Made by a program: the position numbers and the translations under genes. DNA of 5,231 nucleotides from Planctomycetota bacterium (lineage in GTDB: Bacteria > Planctomycetota > Phycisphaerae > FEN-1346 > JAACEH01): contig JAFGPY010000104.1 in NCBI GenBank assembly GCA_016935955.1, forward strand, positions 1 to 5,231. The letters are read 5' to 3'. Under the pieces are notes generated by a model, which had not been told where the DNA came from, made no database searches, and worked only from the letters and a program-made list of their open reading frames with translations. The stretch's first letter is position 1, and each line of letters opens with the position of its first letter. Positions 1 to 5,231 of this stretch are shown here, in pieces.

Positions 1-119
1 TGAGGCCGGCAAGGGCTTCGCGGTGGTGGCCGAGGAGGTTCGCAACCTGGCCCAGCGCAGCGCCGAGGCGGCGAAGAACACGCAGCAGTTGATCGACGAG
101 AGCCAGAAGAACGCCGACG
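1..119 (+). repeat. Direct repeat: MCP signalling core shared with 2162-2280
   Basis: Bases 1-119 align without gaps to 2162-2280 with four mismatches (positions 1, 7, 34 and 73; 115/119 identical), and all 39 encoded residues are the same. The tails after the deletion point (120-200 versus 2721-2801, both 81 bp) align without gaps but match at only 18 of 26 residues. The core is therefore much more conserved than the tail. This fits tandem duplication followed by purifying selection or gene conversion on the CheA/CheW contact region. Confidence 0.9.
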
Positions 120-238
120 GCCGCCGTGTCGCGAAAGACCGAGGCCGAGGAGACCATTCCGCTGGAGGAGGCGGACGAGTCCGTCCTCGCCGAGTTCTAA
201 GGTTGTACCTGTCTCAGACCGTTCAGGTTCGCTCCTGA
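1..238 (+). pseudogene. 3' end of an MCP gene, internally deleted and frameshifted
   Basis: This is the distal part of a methyl-accepting chemotaxis protein gene whose 5' part lies left of the window. Bases 2-118 encode 39 residues just past the signalling hairpin tip ([20 protein letters not shown] onward), identical in protein to residues 522-560 of the downstream MCP. At about 119/120 the sequence jumps to the last 27 codons of an MCP (120-200). These read IPLEEADESVLAEF then TAA, but only in a different frame. Relative to the intact paralogue the missing part corresponds to 2281-2720 (440 bp, not a multiple of 3). As read, translation continues in the wrong frame to a TGA at 236-238 and yields an Arg/Gly-rich tail of about 32 residues. 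The lost segment is most of the returning arm of the antiparallel coiled coil, so normal CheA/CheW signalling is unlikely. A real deletion and an assembly collapse between near-identical tandem genes are both possible. Confidence 0.85.
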
Positions 239-243
239 CTCCC

Positions 244-285
244 GGAAGTCCCCTGGCAGCCCGCCTGCCGGGGGACTTCCCCTTT
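244..285 (+). terminator. Intrinsic terminator after the first MCP
   Basis: GGAAGTCCCC (244-253) pairs exactly with GGGGACTTCC (271-280). A T-G wobble at 254/270 and GGCAG/CTGCC (255-259/265-269) extend it to a 16-step stem closed by a 5-nt loop. CCTTT follows, a short and imperfect U tract. It begins 44 nt after the out-of-frame TAA at 198-200 and 6 nt after the frameshifted stop at 238. Its outer arm recurs in the terminator of the second MCP. Confidence 0.85.
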
Positions 286-303
286 CATCCGCCGACCGCT
301 GCG

Positions 304-342
304 ATACGATATTGCAATATTCTATAGAATTTATCGTATACT
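304..342 (+). promoter_or_regulatory. AT-rich nested palindromes: probable promoter/operator of the second MCP
   Basis: This is a sharply AT-rich island in GC-rich DNA. An outer inverted repeat, ATACGATA (304-311) and TATCGTAT (332-339), encloses two abutting perfect 12-bp palindromes, ATATTGCAATAT (309-320) and ATTCTATAGAAT (319-330). A possible sigma-70 pair is TTGCAA (312-317) with TATACT (337-342), but the 19-bp spacer is longer than ideal. Nested dyads over a promoter are typical of a dimeric repressor or activator site; no named regulator is recognised. A start near 350 would leave a leader of about 250 nt. Confidence 0.5.
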
Positions 343-413
343 CCAGTTGTCAAGCCCTCCCTCTGCGGCCGAATTCCAATACTGATACCCGTGGTCGGGC
401 ATTCCTTGAGTAT

Positions 414-486
414 CCATGGACCGGCTTCCCATGGGGCGTTCACCCCATGGCGAGCGTGTGGCACGCCATGCGATTTAGTACGCATG
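414..486 (+). promoter_or_regulatory. Structured leader segment with repeated CCATGG palindromes
   Basis: This lies in the 314-bp stretch (286-599) that has no credible gene. CCATGG occurs at 414-419, 429-434 and 445-450. CATG cores continue at 467-470 and 483-486, giving steps of 15, 16, 21 and 16 bp. Possible RNA folds are CCATGGGG/CCCCATGG (429-436/443-450, 6-nt loop), GCGTG/CACGC (454-458/462-466), ATGGCG/CGCCAT (447-452/464-469) and CATGCG/CGCATG (467-472/481-486). Several use the same bases, so they are mutually exclusive. The segment could be a switching leader RNA or a multi-site protein-binding region. No known riboswitch consensus is recognised. Confidence 0.35.
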
Positions 487-538
487 ACGATGCATTGGGG
501 GAATCTTGCCGAAAGGAGAAGCTCGACCGAGGGGAGTC

Positions 539-579
539 CAGTCCGCACCCCGTGGTTTCGCTGTGGTCACGGGGTACTG
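539..579 (+). promoter_or_regulatory. Stem-loop just upstream of the MCP ribosome binding site
   Basis: ACCCCGTG (547-554) pairs perfectly with CACGGGGT (568-575) around a 13-nt loop. CAGT (539-542) and ACTG (576-579) extend the stem across a 4-nt bulge (CCGC). The structure ends 8 nt before the Shine-Dalgarno at 587, so it could influence translation of the MCP. The run of T residues expected of a terminator is absent. A regulatory role is inferred; the pairing is directly visible. Confidence 0.4.
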
Positions 580-586
580 TCCAAAT

Positions 587-593
587 GGAGGAG
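587..593 (+). promoter_or_regulatory. Ribosome binding site of the intact MCP
   Basis: GGAGGAG sits 6 nt before the ATG at 600 and matches the anti-Shine-Dalgarno well. It fixes the start at 600. The in-frame ATG at 585 would place this motif inside the coding sequence, and more distant upstream in-frame ATGs lie in the structured leader. Confidence 0.85.
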
Positions 594-599
594 TCAATC

Positions 600-2801
600 A
601 TGTTCAGTCGTCTTGGGATCAGGGGGAAATTGCTTGGCTTGGGGGTGATTCTGACGCTGGCCCCGCTGCTGGTGGTGGCATCTGTCGTCTACAGGCAGAA
701 CACCAAGATGTCCGACGTCGCCGCGACGCGGACCGTGGAACTGGCGCAGCGCGGCCTCGACGACATCGGCCGTGGCGTCTACTCGATGTGCCTGGCCCAG
801 CAGCAGCTTCTGCAGCAGAACGTCAGCGCCACGTTGAACGTCGCGCGGGCCCAGATGCGGGGCGTCGGGGAAGTGCGGTTTGCCGAGGAGACGGTCACCT
901 GGGCGGCCGTGAACCAGTACACCAAGAGCAGCAGGAACGTCGACCTCCCGAAGATGCTGGCCGGCGACACCTGGCTTGGTCAGAACCGTGATATGGCTGC
1001 CGAGTCGCCGGTGGTTGACGCCACGGCCGGCTTGGTCGGCGGCACGTGCACCATCTTCCAGAGGATGAACGAAGCCGGCGACATGCTCCGCGTCTGCACC
1101 AACGTTCAGGGCGTCGACAAGAACCGGGCCATCGGCACGTACATTCCGGCGGTGAATCCCGACGGGACGCCCAATCCCGTGGTGGCCAAGGTGCTCCAGA
1201 AGGAGACCTTCACCGGCCGCGCGTTCGTCGTCGACCAGTGGTACATCACGGCCTACGAGCCCATCCGTGACGCTGCCGACAAGGTCGTCGGCATGCTCTA
1301 CGTCGGCGTCAAGCAGGAGAGCACGCCGTACCTGCGCCAACAGATCATGAAGCTGCAGGTCGGCGAGACCGGTTACGTCTACGTCCTCGACAGCAAGGGC
1401 ACCTACGTCATCAGCAAGGACGGCAAGCGCGACGGCGAGGTCATCTGGGACTCCAAGGACGCCGACGGCAAGTACTTCATTCGTGAGGTCTGTCAGAAGG
1501 CCGCCGCTCTCCGCGAGGGCGAACTCGACACCGTGCACTATGCGTGGAAGAACCCCGAGGATCCTGCGGCACGGACCAAGATCGTCCGCGTCATCTACTT
1601 CCAGCCGTGGGACTGGGTGGTCGGCGTCGGCTCCTACGAAGACGAATTCCGCCAGGCCGAGCGCGAGGTGACGGACATTGGGCGGTTCGGCAATATCCTC
1701 CTGGGCATCATCACGCTTGCCGCTGTCGTGATCTCGTGCCTCCTATGGGCGTTCGTGGCCGGGCGGCTCTCGGGCAAGATCAGTCGAATCGTAGCCATGC
1801 TGACCGACGGTGCCGAGCAGACGGCGGCAGCCGCCGGCGAAGTCTCGGCCTCCAGCCAGTCGCTGGCCGAAGGTTCCAGCGAACAGGCGGCCAGCCTCGA
1901 AGAGACCTCCTCCAGCATCGAGGAGATGTCCTCGATGACCAAGCAGAACGCCGCCAACGCCAAGGAGGCCAACGCCCTGTCGACCGAGACGCTGGAGGCC
2001 AGCGAGCGCGGCACCGAGGCCGTGCAGCGGATGAGCGACGCCATCGGCAAGATCAAGGCCAGTTCGGACGAGACGGCCCGGATCATCAAGGTGATCGACG
2101 AGATCGCCTTCCAGACAAACCTGCTGGCCCTGAACGCCGCCGTTGAGGCGGCCCGGGCCGGCGAGGCTGGCAAGGGCTTCGCGGTGGTGGCCGAAGAGGT
2201 TCGCAACCTGGCCCAGCGCAGCGCCGAGGCGGCCAAGAACACGCAGCAGTTGATCGACGAGAGCCAGAAGAACGCCGACGATGGCGTGAAGGTGACCGAG
2301 AACGTAACCAACGCCCTGGGCGAGATCGCCGGCGGCGCGAAGAAGGTCAGCGATCTTCTGGGCGAAGTGGCGGCCGCCAGCGACGAACAGGCCCGCGGCA
2401 TCGGCGAGATCAATGCGGCCGTGGGTCAGATGGATCAGGTGACCCAGCAGGTGGCGGCCAATGCCGAGGAGTCGGCGGCAGCCAGCGAAGAGTTGTCGGC
2501 CCAGGCCGAACAACTCAACCAGATTGTCGCCGACCTGGCCCAGATCGTGGGCGGTTCGCGTGCTTCCCAGAGAGATACTTCGTCGCAGGCAGCGTCGCGA
2601 CGGGCCAGGCAGCCGGTTGCCTCAAGCGGCTACCAGTCGAAGTTGGGACGCAAGCCGTCCGAGGCCTCGCAGAAGAGTGAGCGGAAGGCTGCACGATCCG
2701 CGACGTCGCATTCGTCGTCGGCCGCAAAGTCGCGGAAGGCCGAGGCCGACGAGGTCATCCCGTTGGACGAGGCCGAGGAGGCAACCCTGGCCGAGTTCTA
2801 G
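600..2801 (+). CDS. Methyl-accepting chemotaxis protein with Cache sensor domain
   Basis: This 733-aa membrane chemoreceptor should sense a small molecule outside the membrane and control CheA kinase through CheW. TM1 is at residues 11-31 and TM2 at about 363-388. The region between (about 32-362) resembles the Cache_3-Cache_2 fusion family: [20 protein letters not shown] at 148-166 with C150 and C166, the WYITAYEP segment at 214-221, GYVYVL from 258, and [14 protein letters not shown] at 337-350. After TM2 no full HAMP domain is apparent. The helix runs into the signalling coil, with a possible methylation region near residues 420-440 and the hairpin tip around [20 protein letters not shown] (500-519). 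The C-terminal arm ends near 652. A Ser/Ala/Arg/Lys-rich linker (653-719) then leads to an acidic tail, [14 protein letters not shown], kept in the upstream copy and possibly a docking site for adaptation enzymes. The ligand cannot be told from sequence. The gene has its own leader and terminator, so it is probably monocistronic. Confidence 0.95.
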   Translation: MFSRLGIRGKLLGLGVILTLAPLLVVASVVYRQNTKMSDVAATRTVELAQRGLDDIGRGVYSMCLAQQQLLQQNVSATLNVARAQMRGVGEVRFAEETVTWAAVNQYTKSSRNVDLPKMLAGDTWLGQNRDMAAESPVVDATAGLVGGTCTIFQRMNEAGDMLRVCTNVQGVDKNRAIGTYIPAVNPDGTPNPVVAKVLQKETFTGRAFVVDQWYITAYEPIRDAADKVVGMLYVGVKQESTPYLRQQIMKLQVGETGYVYVLDSKGTYVISKDGKRDGEVIWDSKDADGKYFIREVCQKAAALREGELDTVHYAWKNPEDPAARTKIVRVIYFQPWDWVVGVGSYEDEFRQAEREVTDIGRFGNILLGIITLAAVVISCLLWAFVAGRLSGKISRIVAMLTDGAEQTAAAAGEVSASSQSLAEGSSEQAASLEETSSSIEEMSSMTKQNAANAKEANALSTETLEASERGTEAVQRMSDAIGKIKASSDETARIIKVIDEIAFQTNLLALNAAVEAARAGEAGKGFAVVAEEVRNLAQRSAEAAKNTQQLIDESQKNADDGVKVTENVTNALGEIAGGAKKVSDLLGEVAAASDEQARGIGEINAAVGQMDQVTQQVAANAEESAAASEELSAQAEQLNQIVADLAQIVGGSRASQRDTSSQAASRRARQPVASSGYQSKLGRKPSEASQKSERKAARSATSHSSSAAKSRKAEADEVIPLDEAEEATLAEF

Positions 2802-2845
2802 CAAGTACACGTGACGGACACCCCGGGTGTGTGCCCGGTTTCCAT

Positions 2846-2884
2846 GAAGTCCCCCGGTGCCCCCTCGCCGGGGGACTTCTCTTT
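2846..2884 (+). terminator. Intrinsic terminator of the intact MCP
   Basis: GAAGTCCCCCGGTG (2846-2859) pairs with CGCCGGGGGACTTC (2866-2879), 14 steps with one T-G wobble, around the loop CCCCCT. TCTTT follows. The outer arms are almost the same as those of the terminator at 244-285. A smaller hairpin, CCGGG/CCCGG (2823-2827/2834-2838), precedes it. It lies between convergent genes, but the - strand side has no T-rich run, so its main action is on the MCP transcript. Confidence 0.88.
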
Positions 2885-2913
2885 GTCGGGGCAGTCGGCC
2901 GTGCCGCGACCGG

Positions 2914-4242
2914 TCAGATTTGACCCTTCTCGCGGCGGTGGTCGATGACGCGGCGGGCCTTGCCGGCCGATCGTTCCAGCGTCTGCGGATCGACCAGATT
3001 GACGCTGACGCGGATGCCGGCCACGGCGTGAATGGCCTTGACGATGCGGTCGTGCAGGGCCTGCATCTGGCTCATCTTGTCGGAGAAATCCTGCGGCCGC
3101 ATCTCGACGTGCACCGTGACCTCGTCCAGGTGGCTGGGCCGATCGACCTCGATCAGGTAATGCGGGGCGGTGCCCTCGACGCGGAGCAGGGCCTCCTCGA
3201 TCTGCGACGGGAAGACGTTGGCGCCTCGGATGATGAGCAGATCGTCGGTACGCCCGACCACACGGCTCATGCGCACGCCCGTCCGGCCGCAGGGGCACGG
3301 CGACCGGTCCAGCGACGCGATGTCTCGCGTGCGATAGCGGATGACCGGCATGGCCTCCTTGGTCAGCGCCGTCAGCACCAGCTCGCCCTGCTCGCCGTCG
3401 GGCACCGGCTCCAGCGTCTGCGGATTCAGGCACTCGACCAGGAAATGGTCTTCCTGGATGTGCATGCCGCAACGGGCGGCGCATTCGCCGCTGACGCCCG
3501 GGCCGATGACCTCGCTGAGGCCGTAGTTGTTGAAGGCCAGCAGCCCCAGCTCGTTCTCGATCTCGCGCCGCATGTCCTCGGTCCAGGGCTCGCCGCCGAA
3601 ATGGGCGAACCGCAGGTTCAGCGTGCGCGGGTCCTCGCCCTGGTCGCGCATCACCTCGGCGATGTTCAGGGCGTAGCTCGGCGTGCAGACCAGCACGTCG
3701 GCCCCGATATCCTTCAGCAGCATGATCTGTCGCGGCGTGTTGCCCGCGGAGGCCGGCAGGACGGCCGCCCCGACGCGCTCCACGCCGTAGTGCAACCCGA
3801 AGCCGCCCGTGAACAGCCCGTAGCCGAAGGCGATGTGCACCATGTGCTCGGGTCGCAGGCCACCGGCCACCAGGAACCGCGCGCACAGATCGGCCCACAG
3901 TTTCAGGTCGTCGGCCGTGTAGGCCACGAACGTCGGCTTGCCGGTCGTGCCGCTGGAACCGTGGACGCGGGCCAGCTTGTCGCGGCCCACGGCCAGCAGG
4001 CCCAGCGGGTAGTTCTCGCGCATGTCGTTCTTGGTGGTCATCGGCAGCCGCCGCAGATCGTCCAGGCTGCGGATCGATTCGGGGCCGACCTTCATCCGGG
4101 CGAACGCCTCGCGGTAGAAGGGCACCTGGGTCGCGCGGCTCACCGCCTCGCGCAGGCGATCAAGCTGCAACGACGCCAGCCGCTCGCGAGGCAGCGTCTC
4201 GTCGGTGCTCCAGATCCGGTTCTCGGTCACAAATTGGCTCAT
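2914..4242 (-). CDS. paaK: Phenylacetate-CoA ligase (PaaK-type AMP-forming ligase)
   Basis: This 442-aa cytoplasmic enzyme belongs to the ANL adenylating family and has the usual length for phenylacetate-CoA ligases. It should convert an aryl acetate, ATP and CoA to aryl-acetyl-CoA, AMP and PPi. Visible motifs are the phosphate loop HGSSGTTGKPT (94-104), FGGEPW (215-220), NYGLSE (239-244), YRTRD (303-307), GRTDD followed by LLIIRGANVFP (330-345), and the mobile C-terminal domain with the expected catalytic lysine K428 in AGKARRV. C254, C258, H261, C316 and C318 (CPCG) could form the structural metal site seen in some relatives; this is inference. The start is the first possible ATG, and no Shine-Dalgarno is visible before it. 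The stop codon of the ACT gene is 51 nt upstream, so the two are probably cotranscribed. Its neighbours suggest a role in aromatic amino acid/aryl-pyruvate metabolism rather than the aerobic paa pathway. Exact substrate is unknown. Confidence 0.95.
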   Translation of the reverse strand: MSQFVTENRIWSTDETLPRERLASLQLDRLREAVSRATQVPFYREAFARMKVGPESIRSLDDLRRLPMTTKNDMRENYPLGLLAVGRDKLARVHGSSGTTGKPTFVAYTADDLKLWADLCARFLVAGGLRPEHMVHIAFGYGLFTGGFGLHYGVERVGAAVLPASAGNTPRQIMLLKDIGADVLVCTPSYALNIAEVMRDQGEDPRTLNLRFAHFGGEPWTEDMRREIENELGLLAFNNYGLSEVIGPGVSGECAARCGMHIQEDHFLVECLNPQTLEPVPDGEQGELVLTALTKEAMPVIRYRTRDIASLDRSPCPCGRTGVRMSRVVGRTDDLLIIRGANVFPSQIEEALLRVEGTAPHYLIEVDRPSHLDEVTVHVEMRPQDFSDKMSQMQALHDRIVKAIHAVAGIRVSVNLVDPQTLERSAGKARRVIDHRREKGQI

Positions 4243-4293
4243 GGCGTACCAGTTCGTTCGGGGAGGCTTCTCGGGTTCGGGTGCCGCAGCGTC

Positions 4294-4731
4294 TCAGTCG
4301 GCTCGCTTGTACAGCTCCACGCTGTCGACCACGTTGACCCCTGCGGCCTGTAACTGGCCGACGGCCGTATCGGGATCCTCGAAACGGAAGACCAGCACGG
4401 CCCGGTCGCCGCTGCGGATCGTGAAGGCGTACATGTACTCCAGGTTCATGCCGGTCTTCTCGATCGCCTCCAGCACCGTGGCCAGTCCGCCCGGACGGTC
4501 CGGCACCTCGACGGCCACCACGTCGGTCACGTTGACCACGCAGCCGGCCGTCTTCAGCACCTGGAGGCCCTTCTGCCACTCCTTGACGATGACCCGCAGG
4601 ATGCCGAACTGTTGCGTGTCGGCCAGCGACAGGGTCACGATGTTGATTCCCGACTCGGCCAGCGCCCGGCACGGATGGCTCAGTTGCCCGGGCTTGTTCT
4701 CCAGGAAGACCGACAGTTGCTTGAGTTTCAT
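4294..4731 (-). CDS. Double-ACT-domain protein (probable amino-acid-binding regulator)
   Basis: This small 145-aa cytoplasmic protein consists of two ACT domains in tandem and nothing else. ACT1 covers about residues 1-68, with the ligand-loop motif NKPGQL at 12-17. ACT2 covers about 71-143, with the matching loop VPDRPGGL at 76-83. No catalytic or DNA-binding domain is present. Stand-alone double-ACT proteins are often encoded next to phenylacetate-CoA ligase and indolepyruvate:ferredoxin oxidoreductase genes in anaerobes, where they are thought to bind an amino acid, perhaps an aromatic or branched-chain one, and modulate a partner enzyme. Here it lies between two phenylacetate-CoA ligase genes and just before the complete one, which supports that link. 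The ATG start has a good Shine-Dalgarno six bases upstream. The ligand and partner are not known from sequence. Confidence 0.92.
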   Translation of the reverse strand: MKLKQLSVFLENKPGQLSHPCRALAESGINIVTLSLADTQQFGILRVIVKEWQKGLQVLKTAGCVVNVTDVVAVEVPDRPGGLATVLEAIEKTGMNLEYMYAFTIRSGDRAVLVFRFEDPDTAVGQLQAAGVNVVDSVELYKRAD

Positions 4732-4737
4732 GGGCTG

Positions 4738-4743
4738 TCCTCT
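4738..4743 (-). promoter_or_regulatory. Ribosome binding site of the ACT gene
   Basis: On the - strand AGAGGA lies 6 nt before the ATG (4731-4729) of the ACT gene. It supports that start and shows translation initiates independently of the ligase gene upstream. Confidence 0.75.
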
Positions 4744-4824
4744 CTTCTGCGAATTCGGACACGACCTGTCGACTGTCTTACACGATCCGGCGCCGGGTCT
4801 CAGACGCCCGCGCGCCCGACGAAG

Positions 4825-4905
4825 GGTGCCACGCGTCTACGTGTAGACGCGTGCTCGTGCGCAACCGGCTTGTCAGCACGCTTCTGCGAGCAGAAGCGTG
4901 GCACC
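4825..4905. repeat. Paired-hairpin palindromic element (REP- or MITE-like)
   Basis: GGTGCCACGC (4825-4834) is repeated inverted as GCGTGGCACC (4896-4905), bounding an 81-bp unit. Inside are two 11-bp stems with minimal loops: hairpin A, CACGCGTCTAC/GTAGACGCGTG (4830-4853), and hairpin B, CACGCTTCTGC/GCAGAAGCGTG (4877-4900). They are joined by a 23-nt linker (4854-4876). The outer GGTGC/GCACC (4825-4829/4901-4905) can close both hairpins into a junction. The element lies in the gap between the second ligase and the ACT gene. It resembles dispersed palindromic elements (REP, BIME or short non-autonomous transposon relatives). No target-site duplication is evident. Whether it recurs in the genome cannot be seen here. 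Confidence 0.7.
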
Positions 4906-4933
4906 TACGGATGACCTTCGTGCATAATCTCGT

Positions 4934-4957
4934 ATGGCGGCCGTTACGTGCCGCCAT
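4934..4957 (-). terminator. Hairpin after the second ligase gene, possible weak terminator
   Basis: ATGGCGGC (4934-4941) pairs with GCCGCCAT (4950-4957) over an 8-nt loop. In the - direction it begins 11 nt after the ligase stop codon (4969-4971), where a terminator would lie. The sequence that follows (ACGAGATTAT) is only mildly T-containing, with no run of T. It may instead be a 3'-end stabiliser, or part of the palindrome cluster at 4825-4905, letting transcription continue into the ACT gene. Confidence 0.35.
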
Positions 4958-4968
4958 GGTCGGCCTCG

Positions 4969-5231
4969 CTACTCGTTACGGCGATCGATGACTCGCTTGG
5001 CCTTGCCCTGGCTGCGGTCGATAGTGTGCGGCTCCACCAGGCGGACGTTCACGCGGATGCTCAGCGTCTGCTCCACGGCATCACCAAGCTTCTTCTGCAG
5101 CGCTTCGAGGCTGCGGATCTTGTCGGTGAAGACCTCCGGCGTCATCTCCACCTGGACCTCCATCTGGTCCAGCCCCTCGCGCCGCGTGAGGATGATCTGG
5201 TAGTGCGGCACCGTGCCCTCGACCTTCAGCA
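4969..5231 (-). CDS. Second phenylacetate-CoA ligase, C-terminal part (runs off the right edge)
   Basis: Only the last 87 residues are present and the frame is open to the window edge, so the gene begins outside. The GTG at 5211 is an internal valine, not the start. The visible part reads LKVEGTVPHYQI, then VEMTPEVFTDK, and ends in SQGKAKRVIDRRNE and TAG. This matches the mobile C-terminal domain of phenylacetate-CoA ligases, including the expected catalytic lysine in QGKAKRV. It aligns without gaps with the end of the complete ligase at 2914-4242 at roughly half identity, so the two are diverged paralogues, not a recent duplication. Both lie on the same strand flanking the ACT gene. The two ligases may use different aryl acids (for example phenylacetate and indoleacetate), which is inference. 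Confidence 0.9.
   Translation of the reverse strand, partial: LKVEGTVPHYQIILTRREGLDQMEVQVEMTPEVFTDKIRSLEALQKKLGDAVEQTLSIRVNVRLVEPHTIDRSQGKAKRVIDRRNE

Noticed and set aside
459..475. Possible sigma-54 promoter at TGGCACG
   Set aside because: The -24 half looks good, but at the required spacing the -12 dinucleotide is GA instead of GC, and the surrounding TTGCW is not matched.
312..599. In-frame upstream extension of the second MCP (96 extra residues)
   Set aside because: The extension has no signal-like or family-like sequence and crosses the palindromes and hairpins. A strong Shine-Dalgarno sits 6 nt before the ATG at 600, which is followed at once by a typical TM1.
343..599. Known c-di-GMP (GEMM) riboswitch in the MCP leader
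   Set aside because: The conserved GEMM core segments (the CACGCA/GGGCAAACC and ACGCAAAGCC types) are not found by eye. A formal covariance-model search was not possible.
594..1538. 314-aa - strand open frame opposite the MCP sensor region
   Set aside because: It is a shadow of the real gene: composition is skewed to Leu/Val/Asp/His with no domain pattern, and the + strand protein is clearly the conserved one.
2857..4353. 498-aa + strand open frame opposite the ligase
   Set aside because: It is antisense to the complete phenylacetate-CoA ligase and runs into the ACT gene. It has no recognisable domain, and it arises from the GC-rich codon bias of the real gene.
4160..4762. 200-aa - strand frame overlapping the ACT gene
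   Set aside because: It is Arg/Gly-rich, out of frame with the clear double-ACT protein, and has no family features.
1..5231. tRNA, rRNA, CRISPR array, transposase or integrase gene
   Set aside because: No cloverleaf, rRNA-like segment, regularly spaced long repeats or recombinase-like protein was seen on either strand.

Overview
The window is GC-rich with strongly G/C-biased third codon positions. It carries two unrelated blocks facing each other: a chemoreceptor block on the + strand (1-2884) and an aromatic-acid/amino-acid catabolism block on the - strand (2914-5231). The gene types (tandem Cache-type chemoreceptors, and paired phenylacetate-CoA ligases with a double-ACT protein) fit an anaerobic or facultative motile bacterium. 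The style recalls Planctomycetota or delta-proteobacterial (Desulfobacterota-like) genomes, but the sequence does not settle the phylum.

Region 1-285 holds the 3' end of a methyl-accepting chemotaxis protein (MCP) gene. Its first 119 bases are about 97% identical to the core of the next gene. The segment matching 440 bp of that paralogue is then missing, which shifts the frame, and the normal C-terminal tail follows out of frame. A strong intrinsic terminator comes next. Region 286-599 is a 314-bp non-coding leader. It has an AT-rich island of nested palindromes (probable promoter/operator), a run of CATG-centred palindromes and hairpins, and a stem-loop just before the ribosome binding site of the second MCP. 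The second MCP (600-2801, 733 aa) is intact: TM1, a Cache-type extracytoplasmic sensor, TM2, no obvious HAMP, the signalling hairpin, a basic Ser/Ala-rich linker and a short acidic tail ending in LAEF. A second terminator (2846-2884), with nearly the same stem as the first, closes this block.

On the - strand the order of transcription is: the C-terminal end of one phenylacetate-CoA ligase (4969 to the right edge), a 237-bp gap with palindromic elements, a 145-aa double-ACT protein (4294-4731), and a complete second phenylacetate-CoA ligase (2914-4242). In many anaerobes this pair travels with indolepyruvate:ferredoxin oxidoreductase (iorAB). The likely theme is interconversion of aryl acetates and aryl-acetyl-CoA during aromatic amino acid breakdown, with the ACT protein as a possible amino-acid sensor. 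The iorAB genes are not in view, so this is a prediction.

The most unusual items are the internally deleted MCP copy, the paired-hairpin element at 4825-4905 whose two stems differ by matched base-pair changes, and the structured leader of the intact MCP. I see no clear sign of a wholly new multi-gene system.
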